Under the pieces are notes generated by a model, which was not told the DNA's origin, did no database searches, and saw only the letters and a list, made by a program, of their open reading frames with translations. Both the position numbers and the translations under genes were made by a program. A stretch of 64,000 nucleotides of DNA from Mansonella perstans (Eukaryota > Nematoda > Chromadorea > Rhabditida > Onchocercidae). Where the stretch lies: positions 302,720 through 366,719 of the forward strand of contig JBAMDO010000027.1 of assembly GCA_037074765.1 (NCBI GenBank), read 5' to 3'. This document shows, one piece after another, positions 38,865-52,865 of the stretch (position 1 is its first letter; each line of letters begins with the position of its first letter).

Positions 38865-41609
38865 TTCCTCCTCGAGTATCAGTAGATCAATATAAGATAT
38901 GAGATAATCAACCTTGTCTGACCCGACAAACAAGATGCGATAAAATGAAATGAAATATTTTTGATTAAATAATAATTCTTTTGGAATATTGATTGGGAAA
39001 TCTCTGATAAATTAAAATTGTTTCAGCAAGTTGTTGTCGTGTTTTTTTTTTCTTCAAAATTTTGCAAAATTAATGCATGACATAAGAAGAATGTAGTCTT
39101 GCATGAATGTTTTCGAATTATGTGTACGCTACGTTTGTCAGGTTATTCTGAAGCATCACGCGTATTTTTATTACGTTTTCTAACGAAAATAATCATTAAG
39201 GCATGGAAAATAAGGTCATAATAGCCAAAAAAACAAGGAGAAAACTTGAAAGGTATAATTTTCCCGGAATATTTAAGAATTCTGGGAGAAAGATTTTGAT
39301 TTTAATACTCAATCAGTATGATAAAAATTTTGATCTTAACAGGTCATTTTTCTATTCTTCTTACTTATTATTTAACATATTTCCTATCAGATCACTTCTT
39401 TCATGAACATTTCATTCCATTCGTTATTCTTATTACCATTTTTTAATTAAGACAACCTTAATTTATTCTTAATTTCTTTTTGATTGAACAATAATGAAAA
39501 TTATAGTTAATCATTGTGTTGACAACATTATCAAAGATTAATGATAAAGTTAGAATTTACAGTTGCCCATTTACTTATACTATGAATGGAATTCTTTCGT
39601 GTTGAATTTATCAAAAAATTCCTCAACATCATTTAAAATTGTAAAATTATAACCTTCAATTATTAATGCATAGAAACAAAATTAATGATAAACATGAAAA
39701 TTGCATCGCCGCAAAGGTAAAAGTATGAAATAATTTAAGACAGTACAACAAACAAAAAAAGCTTTTAAATTTATATTTCAAAAAAATTTTATAAAATTAT
39801 ACTAAAGGAAAGAAATCGTTTACGTTTTAAATCCTACTCCCTAAAAGACAGTCATACATTTAATTTTGTAAAAATTTTATATATTTATATTTTTATAGTT
39901 CAGAAATTTAAATCAATCAGAAATCATTAATCTGAAATTGTTTATTTCAATTTCAGCATATTTAAATTTATTAAGTATAAAATTATGAATTTCATTTGGA
40001 CAAATGCAAAAAATTATTTAACTTTTGAATATTTCGATAATTAAATATTTTAATTTAGCTAAATATTGGTATTTTCCACTGATTACAATCTTACAAAAAA
40101 ATTTTTTAATCCAAATGGGAAATCAATTAAAAGAGATTTTTACATCAAAAATAAAAATATCATTTTTAAAAAAAAAAATTACTAATTTGAAATCATGAAT
40201 TTTTTTTCCCCTCATTAATAATAAATAATCATTTAACTAAATGAAATGAAATGAAGGAGGTGGAAAGAGACAGAGAGAGAGAGAGAGAGAGAGTGAGAAG
40301 GGGAAAGTAAGAAGGAAAAAAGCAAATCATTTGAAATGATCAAAATGCTAACCAATTCTTTTTTGTTAAATATATGGGAGGTAAGAGAGAGAGAGAGAGA
40401 GACAGAGGGAGAGGGTGTGTGTGTATGTGTTTGGAGAGGGAGAGAATGCGTAATTTGAAAAGAGAAATTGAAATAAATTTAAAAGAACAAACAACGACAA
40501 TGTTATCAAATTTCATGCGGAAACAAATTTATCAGTATGCTGTAGCACATTATTTGTAATCTTTCATAATATTCTATCATTATCCTGCCGAATGAATTTA
40601 ATCCATCGACGGATTAAAGTATTTTAAATTATCCAAAAAAGTTTAAATTTGAAAATTGATCTTGGAAATAAAAACCACCAATTCAACAGTTCAAACTCTT
40701 TATTAAATACAAATTCATCATTCGTGCCGACTCTTTTTTTAAGCTTTTTCTCTAATTAAATTTCATAAATGTTAGTATGAGAGAAAAAAATAATTCGCAT
40801 TTAGAATGACAAAGAAAAAAGAAAAAAAGTGCATTGATGGTATCTACGTTGTGATATAACATTTCAGTTATAAATTTAAGTGGAATAATTTGATAAATCT
40901 AAATTTAAGCAAATAAAAATGAAAAACATGGTTATTAGCGACAAATGAAAATTATCAAATTTAGACATGAAAGAAACGAAGGAGAGAACAAAAAAGACGG
41001 TTCAATAGAAGTAATTATGAAATTTAATCCTAAAAAGCAATCAAACATAATTATTTTTAAATCAGTTTTTTTTCTCTTTTTTTTTTCATTAAAAATGACT
41101 AATGAGGTGAAAAAAAGAGAGAGAGAGAGAGGGAGAAAGGGAGAAATGAGAAGAGAGAGGAATGTGAAGTGTAATTTGTGTGATATAATAATTTGAAAAT
41201 AATCTGGTGTTGCTAAGCACAAAATATCAATATAAGTGTTAATAAGCATGCCTTTAGTTTTCTTCTTTGCATTTATGCATAGCTATTAAATTTATACATC
41301 GGATTGCGTACTTTTTGTCTCACTTACTTTCACTCTGTTAGGTAATTGAAATTAGCGGTGAAATGAAATGAAAATGCATTAAAAATGTAGCATAGAAAGG
41401 ATTAACATTGAAAAAGGTGAACTGCAAAAATGAATCATTACTGGCTACAATTTGATAGAATATGAATAAGTAAATTAATTGGCAATACATTCGACTAATA
41501 AAATATGATGATGGAAGGCAGAATTTAAATTTTAAATATTTGAATATCATACAAATGAGTGATCAAACATGAGAATTCTTGAGATTTAGAAAAATTAAAT
41601 GTTAAATTT

Positions 41610-41777
41610 GAAACTTAAAATAAGAATAATATGCTTGTTGGAATAATTGATGAATGGGATGAATGACTTTAACATTGTAAGCAATGGCTGACAAATAATG
41701 ATAATAAGATCCGGTTGGAATACTGAATTTAAATGGTGCTAGAGATTTTGCTACATTCCATCCAGCACTCAAAAAAA
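41610..41777 (-). other. Coding-like segment, possible terminal exon of an unidentified gene
   Basis: After an acceptor-like TTTTTTTGAG, an open minus-strand frame of about 55 codons runs to a TAA. It includes KSLAPFKFSIPTGSYYHYL and KVIHPIHQLFQQ, a more varied composition than the surrounding A/T-rich DNA. I recognise no family. It could be the last exon of a multi-exon gene whose other exons lie upstream on the minus strand, or a chance ORF. Confidence 0.18.
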
Positions 41778-43628
41778 TTCAGGATCCAATAGGTGCGCAT
41801 TTTTAGCAAGGGTGAGCAGAGAAGAAGAGAGGTAAATAGTGAATGCTTTAACCAATTAAAAAAAATATATCTAAAAACCAAAGATTTCAAATTATGCCAT
41901 AGATCATTTAATCATTACTTATTTTTTCAGTAAATTTGTCTTTCCGATCTACTCCACTGATTAAAATGCTTCTTGAAAAAAAAAAAGAATAATGAAACAA
42001 AAATTGTTTCAAAAAAAAACAAAAAAAAAGAACTGAAAATAGGGAATGGCATATCTTTATTGAATTTATGATATTTAATGAATGGAAAAATGCTAATTCA
42101 AACTAATTGTAAAAATGATTTATAACATTGAAATCGTTACTTGATTATGTGGTCAGTGAGTAAGCGATAGAATTCTTAATTACTTCATTTAATCTGTTTG
42201 GATTGAAACACTGAGAAAAAAAAAAAAACAATCATTTCACTTTTACAAATATTAATATCAATCTATCTTTCACTGCCATTAATTAATCCTGAATTACTAC
42301 CTATAATTAATGTAACAATGTAATAAGCAAATTTTCATTAGCTTAAAAAAATAGCGTGCATGAAAAAAAAAACGTTTTATCAAAGCAAAATAGTTAAGAG
42401 ATTTATTTTTTTGTTTTATTTCATTCATAATAGAGTTAACCAAGTTTTCCATGAAATAGAGGAAAGGATATTTTGGAAATTTAAAATTAAATTTCAGATT
42501 TTTTTAATAAAGGAAACACAAAAAAATTAATCAATAAATGATATTAAAAAAAGAATTACCAATTATCATTTCTGTACTTTTAGTGATAACTCTCTCAGCG
42601 TATTGATAAAACAGTATATCATAGACCAGTGCAAATGTCATTTTTATAAATTATTAAAATTCTAAATCATGAAAGTTCGGCATTGCTAATCATACCATTT
42701 AGTTGCATATATTACCAAAATATTTAGATGGTTGAATTTTGTTATATCGATCCATTAAATACAAATATTGATACAGTGAAATTTCGAATCATAACATATT
42801 GATGCAACCAATGATATAACTAATGACAGGAATCTATAAAGTGGATTAAAATAAATCTATAGTTTTAACATATGAAATAGATAATTCCGGATGTACAATT
42901 TGACTCTATAATTGTAATTTTTCGGCACCAGTGCGCCGCCGTTTGATTTGTTTAATAAAATGTATTGTTCAGAAGTTTATGTTGGGATTATTTCGGATGA
43001 AGAGGGCGGGAATGAGAGAATACACGCGGGAAAGCGGGTGCATACATGAGAAACACAGAAAATATGTATGATGAATGATGTTGATAAATGTTTGAATAGA
43101 AAAAACTGCTAATAACCTTTTCTTTTACCATCAAATCAATAATTGGTTATTTTTGTAAGCATGGAAAATTTTAAGTACAGAATTTCTCTTTTTTTTACAA
43201 AAATAAAGACAATAATTTTTGTAATGAAAAAATGTTTTTGAAATTTTGATCAAAATGTGACGTAATTTCATCTACACTAATGTTGTATTTAATTTATTTT
43301 GATAAAATTTATTAGTCAAAATTTTGCGCTTTTACTGAAAAAATGAAGAGAGAAAAGAGAGGAAAGTGTAAAAGAGAGAGAGCAGAAAAAATGAGTAAAA
43401 CTTGCTGAATGAATTATGCATGGAAATTTTTGTCACAAAAATTATCCAGGGAAAAATTGATAAATTTAAATTAGGGATAAATTCTTTAATCAGTTTTTTT
43501 TTCATCTTTAAAATACATTTGTAACTTGACGAAAATAATATGTTGGCATTAAATTTAAAACAAAATTAGAAATTTTTTTATTCTAAAATTTTTCAATGGA
43601 AAAAACATTAAGTTAAATTTTTTACCTA

Positions 43629-43806
43629 AATTTTTAGAATTTGTATTTATATCGTATTTTTGCATACTTGCACGTAATCCATATAATTTTTTTTCCTGAT
43701 CTTTACACTCATTTAGTATCCGGATGTTGTTCAGAATAATTATAAACTGCTTATGATCAAAATACTTCGTAATAATGGTCAAAATAACAGAACTAACAAG
43801 ATAACA
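43629..43806 (-). other. Coding-like segment, possible internal exon with one membrane-like helix
   Basis: An open frame of about 58 codons ends at a good donor (TTTAG|GTAAAA on the minus strand). It contains a hydrophobic stretch (YLVSSVILTIITKYF) followed by FIIILNNIRILNECKDQEKK. The pattern of a hydrophobic helix followed by a charged amphipathic stretch resembles some gustatory-receptor-like seven-helix proteins, but this is only a resemblance. The left edge (start of the exon) is poorly defined. Confidence 0.2.
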
Positions 43807-45360
43807 TTGTATTCTTTTTTTTTTTTGACTAATTCCTTATTTAGAATAAATGCAAGGATGACTGAATGGAAAGAAATGGAGAAAGTAAAATTAAGTAAGA
43901 AAAAATGATTAAAATAGTAATAATAATAACAATAAACATAATGACAATTACTGTCGTTGAAAAATTGAGGTAATACTCATGACATCATACTATAGCAATA
44001 AATGAAAATGAAATAAGAGAAGTGATAATTAATAATTAATGATAATATACTGGTGACTGAAATGTGGGAAGTTTAATAAGTAATTTAACTCAAGCAATCT
44101 GGAATGAGTAGTTTCATTAATTAAGACAAGGGAGTTGAGAATTTTAGTGGAATTAATGGATAATATTGTATTGATTGTATTAATTTACGATATTAATCAA
44201 ATTAACTTTTCATATTTGCATACATGCAAGAAGTTTAATGAATGAATTATTGGACATATATATTTCATTTTTGATTATTCGTCGAATTTCAGCAAATTTT
44301 GTTTTATAATTAAGTGAAAAAAAAGAGGGGAAAAGGAAGATGAAAAACAGAATTACAAGTACAACGTATATGTATAATAAAAGCGTATAAACTATACCTA
44401 AGTTTCTTGAACTATAATTCCCACGCCCATTGTAGATCTGGTCAAGATAGCTAATCGATATGCTCCGTAAAATCAGCGAACAATGAATGAATCTATATAA
44501 ATTTGGAATGAATAATTATCAAAATATGAGTACTTGTTTTAAATTTAATGAATGAGAATTTCATATTAATCGGGATTGTCTGGAAATTCAGGCTAGAATG
44601 TTTTAAATTCGCCAACATCCCGCATGGAATAGTTAAAATTAAAATCTTAAATATTTCATTGAAAGAAAAAAAGAAAAAAAACAAAGAAAAAGAATTGCTG
44701 TGATGGATAAATTTAAAATATCATTTGTTCAATTTAATAACTATTTCTGGATTTGACAAAATTTCATCGATATTTATTAGCTGGTGACATAGACTAAGAT
44801 TGCTGAAAACAAATAACTTGTGTTACAATTTTGAAAGTAAGGAAATGAAGTATTCATTATTAACCTATGTCATAGCAATTTTAAACATATTAGAAAAAAT
44901 TTGTTGTAGAATGTGCTTTGTGCCATTCTTTTTCCTTCCTCTTTTTTCATAATAAATTTTTAACAAAAACCAATTTAAATTTTGAGAAAAAAAAAACCTC
45001 AATAAACCTTACTTGAATCAAATGAAGGGGAAAAAAGAAATGTGCCGCCTGGCTAAAAAATTTATTTAAGAAAAAAAAATATATGAAAAAAAATGGTGTG
45101 AAAGAAAGAGATAAAGAGGAGAGAAAAATGAAGAAAAAAAGAATGTGATTTTATTTGGTAAAAGAATGAAAAGAACATAATCACAATAAAATATCACGAG
45201 AGGTGAAAATTTAAGGGCGGGGGAGCAACCGGGAGATAGAGGGGAAAAATTAAAACGGATGTTTGCCGTACGTTTTAAAAAGCATTTGCAGCCAATTTCA
45301 ATTGTTTTCATTCGTTTGTCCTTTTTGGGGGCGGCAAAATCTCCACTTTCTTCTCCTCTT

Positions 45361-45452
45361 GTCCCCGCTCTCTTTCATCTCCTGTCCCCGCTGTCTCTCA
45401 TCTCCTGTCCCCGCTGTCTCTCATCTGCTGTCCCCGCTGTCTCTCTCTCATC
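45361..45452. repeat. Minisatellite: four copies of a 23-bp GC-richer unit
   Basis: Units begin GTCCCCGCTGTCTCTCATCT and start at 45361, 45384, 45407 and 45430. The first has two substitutions, the third has one, and the last has an extra CT dinucleotide. The unit is far richer in C and G than the surrounding DNA. Confidence 0.95.
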
Positions 45453-45677
45453 TATTTCATTGTCGTTGTATGCATTTTCCATTTTTCATGCCTCTTAAAA
45501 ATTTTGTTTTTAAATATAGCCAATTTAAAATATACCATTAGAATGATTTTTAAGATGAAAATTTATTTTTCAGTCGATGAATCAAGCTCTAATTTTTACG
45601 ATATATTATTTTATGGCTTTTTTTTCATTGTATTATTTAAAAGATAAAATGTATGAGATGTTGATTCATCATTCACT

Positions 45678-46130
<453 letters not shown>

Positions 46131-48558
46131 TAAACCATTGGCAACTTTTTTTAATTATATATACATATATGAGAGAATATGCAACGTTTATAAATTATTA
46201 TTATTATGCTCACTAATTAAGTTATCCGATATTGATCCAAAGATGTTTATTGGGATTTTTTTTTTTTTTTTTTTTTTTTTGCATTACTTAATTAGATAAA
46301 TTATTTATCTTAATGTCTTAGTTATCCGTATATACATATATATATAAATTTTCCAAAGTAATATTATAATTTGATTTTAACTGTGTAACATGAAATTACA
46401 CTTTGAAACAATAAAAATTAATTATTAGAAATTGAAATTAGTCGTACTACGAAATTGCGTCCAAAAGTTTGCCACTAAAAATAAAAATTGTGCAAATGCA
46501 TGCGACATATACAATATGTGACACTGGTGACATTGTTATCATTTTTCGATATCAATTATTGCAAGAAATCAAATGACAACTTGCAAGCATAGACATAGGC
46601 ACACTGATATCAGTTTTCTCGTCGATAACTTATCAATTTTATCAACTACAACAAAATTTTGCAAGAAAGATAATCAAAAAAAGGAAAAAAAAATGAGAAA
46701 CAATTTTTATAAATTTTGTTAATAGATAAGCTAAAAACAACAAACTAAATAAACAAATGTATTTCAATTTTATACAATGTTTCATCAATTTCTTCCTCCT
46801 CCCTCTCATTTTTTATTTTGTTTTTCAAAAAAACTTATGTGATTGTAGAAAGAGACTGGAAATGTGTTCTCTGGAAAAAAAAAGAAGCTAAGCTAACATA
46901 GAACTGATGCAGTAATTGTGCAAACTTGAACTTGTACTGACCCGACTTGCAATCAATATGCGCAAGCAGAATTAATTTTAAAATGAATATTTAAACATCT
47001 ATTAGATGTATACCTGGAAATTTTATTTTCTGATTCTAGAAATTCTGAAAAAAGACCCTGGCAGTAATTTCCTGGAAACAAACAAAAAAAAATCCAGTAA
47101 ACAAATGTTTCATTCTCAGTTAATCAATTTCAAATATTATTTAATTTTATAACTTCCGACATTTTTGTTTTATTGCAGTTATGTTTTTTTTTATATTCTT
47201 TGGTAATATGAAATTATAAAATCTGGACTGTAAAATTAGGATTTTGCTAATTATTAGCTAATTAAATTACTTATTCATGTTTTTCTCTGTTTTTAAAAAA
47301 GAAAAGAGCTAAGAAATTAAATTCAAAAAAGTAATAAATAAAACAAAATGAAAGCGCTATACGTATAATATTCATTCAGCAAATTATTAAGTAAAATTTT
47401 ACTGAAACTTCCTTTTTTTCTTTCAATTGCAATTATTTTAAATGAGAGAAGAATTGATTAATTAATTAATTTGCAGCTTTCCTCAAAAAAAAAAAAAAAA
47501 GAAAAAACAAACAAAATGCTTATAATTTCTATTATCATATATCATTATTCCGCATTGTCATTAAAAATTAATAAATTTCGTGTCGAACAAAAAAAAAAAA
47601 CGAGTTTTCATTTTCTTGTTTTCTTCTGACTTTTTTTATTTAGAAAAGGAAAAACTAAATTTCAATAATTTGAAAAATATTAAAAGTATGCGCAAAATAG
47701 CATAAAGCAGCGATGTATTCAAATTTTTAAGAATATTATTCAAAAAAAAAAAAAAACATAGAAAACGAATAAAGAGAAAAAAAATTTCAAAATAATCATT
47801 TTTAATTTTTATAACAATGAACGATGCAGTTGCTTAACGATTACATAGCATAATATAACTAGGCCATATTTAACCATAGGTCTATGGTTTCATTTTAATT
47901 CTTTTTTTTTCAATTTTATTCAAATATTTAACATTAGAAATAAAAAATTTTTGAACTGCTGGATGTTGTTTTTTCATTTTTTCATATCTTGTCAAACGAA
48001 ATTGAAAAAAATGAAAATTTTCCAACTTGAATGAATCATAAAAATATGATAGAAACTGACTCTGTACGAATGTTGTGAAAAAAAGGAAAAAATAAAGGAG
48101 AAAGATAGCCATTTATAATCTTATTTATAATCTTTCCGGATTCCTTTTTTTCCTCAGAACCTTTCAAATAATTTTTCAAATTTATTTAATTCGTAAGGAA
48201 ATTTATGATACCAAAAAAAAAAAACTTGGTATTATTTTTCTTTTTTTATTTTTTGCACTGTTTCGCTGATCGTATCATTATGACCATTCCAATTAATTGA
48301 TCTAATGCTTATAGGATCATTCAAATATGATCAGTGTGATCATAGATCAAACAAATTATCTAACTCATCCATAAACTTTTGCTTGCCTTTTTTTTCTTTC
48401 ATTAGGTAAGCGTAAACTTATATTAGAGTTGAAAAACGATATTTTGGGAATAGTTCATCGAGGTTTGGCATTTTTGCCATTTGAATATTTAATTAAATAC
48501 TTGTCCCATTCAGTGGTGCCAATACGCTTATACATTAGTCTCTTGAGCGAGAACATAC

Positions 48559-48666
48559 ACAAACACACACACACACACACATACGCACACATACACACAT
48601 ATACACACATACACATATACATACACACACATATACACACACATACACATACATATACACACACAT
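48559..48666. repeat. (CA)n/(CATA)n microsatellite
   Basis: About 108 bases of CA dinucleotides with TA and GC interruptions. The open frames through it are simple-sequence artefacts. Confidence 0.95.
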
Positions 48667-51118
48667 AACGCTAATCAAAAATCACTTCGTTTTAAATTCC
48701 ATTCGCTGAGCTGAATCAGTTGAATGTGAAAAAAAGGGCGGATGAGTTGGGATCAATCATGATCAGTCATTGATTTATGATCAGCCAATATTAGATACCT
48801 CTTCCTTCGGTTCACGTGAAATTCGCATTATTTACCTTTTAGCATATAAAACCAAACAAACAAATTTTTTCTGAGTGAATGTTTACCAAAAAAACTATGC
48901 AAACGTTGCTATACAAATTGGCGCATCACATTCATTGCATAAAGAAGGAAAACAGTGATATCAAGCTTTTTTCATTTGAAGAAAATTATTAGTTAGTCCC
49001 GGAAATCATCAAGAGAAATCATCAATTAACCGTGACATATATAATTATTGATAACTGCGGTGTTGAAGAATTTTAATCAAAGTTTGAAAAAAGAAATTGA
49101 GAAAATCAAAAAGTTTTAGAAAAGTTAACGGAAAAATTAAAAGTTGAAAGATTTATTCATTTATTTCATTTTTTGGATGAGAAATTGGGAATTTTTACAT
49201 TTCAGAAAGAGAAAAGAGAGAAAAAAAGAAAGGAAATAAATTTGAGGAATTTATGTCATAGCAAAGTTTAAAAAGAAATAAAATTAGTAAGGAAAAAAGA
49301 AGAAAAATTGGAATGGAGGAAAGTTTGAGAGAAAAATTAGACAGACCTATTTATTGAAACAATAACATCTATTGTTATTGTGCAGTGAAACTACTATCAT
49401 GAAACAACAACACTATTGTTAGTTATAAATATAACTAATGGTTTAATTGTTCATTATTAATTATTGGAAGTAAAATTTGAACAAAACGAATAAGAAAAGT
49501 AAAATTGGATAAAGAAAAAACTAAACTAAAAAGTAAAACTAGAAGGGTTGGGTCAAAAAAAAAGAAAATAAAGAGCGGAAATTTGAAAACAAGTAATTAA
49601 ATTAAATGATGCTAATTTTTTGTGAGAAAAATTCGAAATATTCGAAATTTATTTCCATGTCAAGCTCATTAGGCTTAATTGTCGAGTAACATTGCGAAAA
49701 ATTACAACATTTCAATAGCCTAAATAATAATTCAACCATTAAACTTGCTTCCTATAGTAAATGATGATTTTTACAAACTTCAACTTTAAAATTCTGAAAT
49801 TTGGAAAAAAAGAAAATTTTGACAGAAAATGAAATGATTTGTCTAGCAGATGTGACACATATCATTATGCAATTTTGCTTAATGGACTAGTTCATGTTTA
49901 CTAAAATTCATGACGGGTCAATGGAATTGGATACAAACATTAGCATATTAATTAATACTAATAAATATCATCCATGCAAATATCGTTTTATTGAAAATCG
50001 TATTTGGAATTTTTCGATAGCTTAAAGCTTCATTAAGTTTAGGCTTCTTAAAAAAAAAATAAATAAATAAAAACTAATTTAATGAATGAGAATTTAGTGG
50101 ACGAGTTTCCTTCACTTGGATAATTGCTGGCAAAAAATGATTACCAAGTTTGAAATAAGTGCGCAAGGCAATATCATATTTAAATACTTTGAAAAGTAAT
50201 AAATTTTAACAGTCATTGATTATGGATAAATTAAATACCAACAATTACTACTTAGTTTTTCTGAAATTAAAAAACAGAATGTTTAATGATTGTGCACAAA
50301 ATGTTTTAATGCAGGATTTTCGTTTTTTCACTTCAGTCTTAAATTTAAAATTTGAATGTAGTAAATTAATTTGTTAAACTCATCTCTATATTAATTTCAG
50401 CCTCAACTCTATCAAAGATTATCAATCACTGTCTATTTCAAAAGTACTAAAAAAAAAATTAAACTTCTAACTGTGATTTCAGGAAAATTAACTATTGATG
50501 ATTGTTAACAAAATTCAACTGAAAAGAACTATTTCTTTTTTGTTCTTTGCTTTTAAAATTTTTCACATAAATTTCTCATTTTAATTTTTGATCATCTTTT
50601 CATTAATTAATTTAGTGGAAACCTGAAATTGAAAAAAAAAGAGAAAGAATAGAAAAAAAAACGGAAAAAGGAAGCAAATGCCATAATGTATTTGAAATAT
50701 AAAATAATATTTCATTGCATTAATAATAAATTATTTATTACCAAGTAGTAAATTGCACAAAGGTTTAGTTACTTTATTTTAAGTATTTGTCGTCAAAAAA
50801 TAGTCTTTCAAACTTTTCCTAGAAATGTTTACTTTTTTCTTCCTTGTCACTTCCATCATTCATAGTCATTCCTCATCAGTAACAGATAAATTTCAAAATT
50901 TTTATCGAGAAAATGAAATTGTAATTTTGTAATTTTGTAATTTTTTTGGAAAATTTCAACTACTTTAACAACAAAAAAATTTTAATTTCAGAAACAAATT
51001 TTAGGAATAATTTTAGAAAAAATAAATTTTAGAAATAAGTAAAATGGTTATTGTTACAGTATGTACAACTGAATTTGCAAAAAATCATTTTTTCTAGAAA
51101 CCTCAAAACCAAAAAAAC

Positions 51119-51212
51119 CATTTAAAAAACTACTTTAAAAAAAAAAATCGTTTAAAAACCGATAAAAAAAAAAGGTCATTTAAAAACTACTTTAAAAAAA
51201 AGAAAAAACCAA
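51119..51212. repeat. Degenerate tandem repeat, about 57-bp period
   Basis: A string close to CATTTAAAAACTACTTTAAA occurs at about 51,119 and again at about 51,177, with A-runs and CGTTTAAAAACC between. It looks like a degenerate two-copy repeat. Confidence 0.6.
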
Positions 51213-52558
51213 GTTAAAAATCAAATGATCGTTTTTAAATTTAAATTTTGAACAAAAAAATTTCGTGAAATGTTGTGAAGAAGAGAACTTCTACTGTAAA
51301 GTAGCACGAGGAGAAATAAATAATCAGAGTGATAATGGGATGACATGCGACGAATGCACGCGGAACAAATATTCAGGAGGAAGTATTAGCCAATAAATCA
51401 ACAATCTGTCATTCGTCCTCTTAATTAGAAGGCTATCGATAATTCCACACCGTTTACATATGGCCAAATCAACAAAGACATTGTGGTTCGAAACTAATGT
51501 TTGCAGTCGCTGTCACTTGAGCAGAACACGATAAGCTTTTCAGGTTGGTTTAGATGAAAAGCTTTTACATACACACACATATATATACATAAACATACAC
51601 AGACATACTACATACACACATACATATGGCTCACCATATATACACATCATGCATATCAGTTATAAATTTAATTGTTCAGTGGTTTAGCTTATCCTATGTA
51701 CTACTTTTCCTTGATGAATTTCAATTTTTATTTGTTTCTTAAATTATATCAAAATTTTCTTTTTTCCTCTCTCTCTTCCTCTTTTTTCTTTGTTTTACAC
51801 ACAGCTACTACAAATTTAATTCAAAAAAAAATATCAACAACTGCAATCATTTCAGAAAAATTATTTAGTAAAATGATGGTGATCAAAAAATATGAAAATG
51901 TTGCTGTAATTAGAAATTTTAGCAAATTTCATGCTTTACTTAACGATAGATAGTTTCACTTTTTCAGGAATCAATTGAAATTATCGTAAAAAAATGAACC
52001 TCCGACCTTTCAAAAATAGTGCAAACGATTGCATGCACAAATAATATTACGGCGCTGAAAAAGGAATTTATGGAAAAAACAAGCACAAATGATTAATTAT
52101 AGTTAATTTTTAAAAATTAATTGAAAGGAAAAAAATCGAACAATTAATTTTGTGAATTATACCAAAGGAACATATTTCTGGAGCAAAATTATTGCATAAA
52201 TCTTTTTGTTCGTTGTGTTAAAATTGAATTTTCGAAATTAAATTAAAATTTCAAAAGAATAAAACAAGAATGAAGAAATGATACAATACGAAAAATAATG
52301 TTATATAGGGCAGCTGAGGATTTAAAGAAAAAGCAGATTTTGAATTCAATTTTCCGTTTTATTTCCTTTCTTCATTTCTATCGTTTTCTTCATAATAAAC
52401 AGTTTTTCGTTAATCACCCTAATTAAACATTTTGCATAATCAAAAATGCAAAAAAAAAAAGTCTATTAAGCTAAAGCAAAGATTTGCTATCATTTATCAG
52501 AAACGATTAAATTAAAAATCATTCAAATTCATTCATCGAAAAATGAATTAAATAGAAA

Positions 52559-52596
52559 CATAACGGTTAACATAACGGTTAATATAACGGTTAAAT
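52559..52596. repeat. Three tandem copies of a 13-bp ATAACGGTTAA unit
   Basis: ATAACGGTTAA occurs three times in succession, with spacers of two bases. AACGGTTA is a short imperfect palindrome of the kind bound by Myb-type factors, but binding here is only a possibility. Confidence 0.85.
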
Positions 52597-52865
52597 TTGA
52601 TAAAATTTTAAATAATGTGTCAGTAAAACAATTATTATTTTATTAATTCGTTTTTCCGTTTTCTTTCTCTTTTTTTACTCAGCAATTAATTGTTGATATT
52701 TCATTTTTTAAGAAATTTTTTATGATTTGCAAGTTTGCTTTTTTTTTTGATTAATTATGCTGATTTTGTTGCCTTTTATTAATTTTATTACAATACAAAA
52801 TTTGATAAAATTTTAAATAATGTGTAAATAATATGTCAGTAAAAACAATTAATATTTTATTAATT
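52595..52865. repeat. Direct repeat of about 55 bp, copies about 200 bp apart
   Basis: TTTGATAAAATTTTAAATAA is followed by ATGTGT, then TGTCAGTAAAA and CAATTA-TATTTTATTAATT. This pattern occurs near 52,597 and again near 52,800. The second copy carries an insertion of about 12 bases. Confidence 0.8.

Larger units (their letters stand above)
38865..45355. other. Gene-poor AT-rich stretch with weak coding-like islands
   Basis: I can assemble no complete gene here. Minus-strand segments with splice-like edges occur near 44,808-44,700 (after a TTTTCAG acceptor), 44,460-44,399, 43,806-43,629, 42,650-42,560 and 41,777-41,610. The last encodes AGWNVAKSLAPFKFSIP and ends in a stop. Their phases do not chain cleanly and no family is certain. 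GA-rich microsatellites lie at about 40,260-40,300 and 40,383-40,410. Otherwise it is A/T homopolymers. Confidence 0.4.

Noticed and set aside
48429..48668. Plus- and minus-strand ORFs running into His/Thr or Cys/Val repeats
   Set aside because: The long part of each is the CA microsatellite; the short unique part has no splice or family support.
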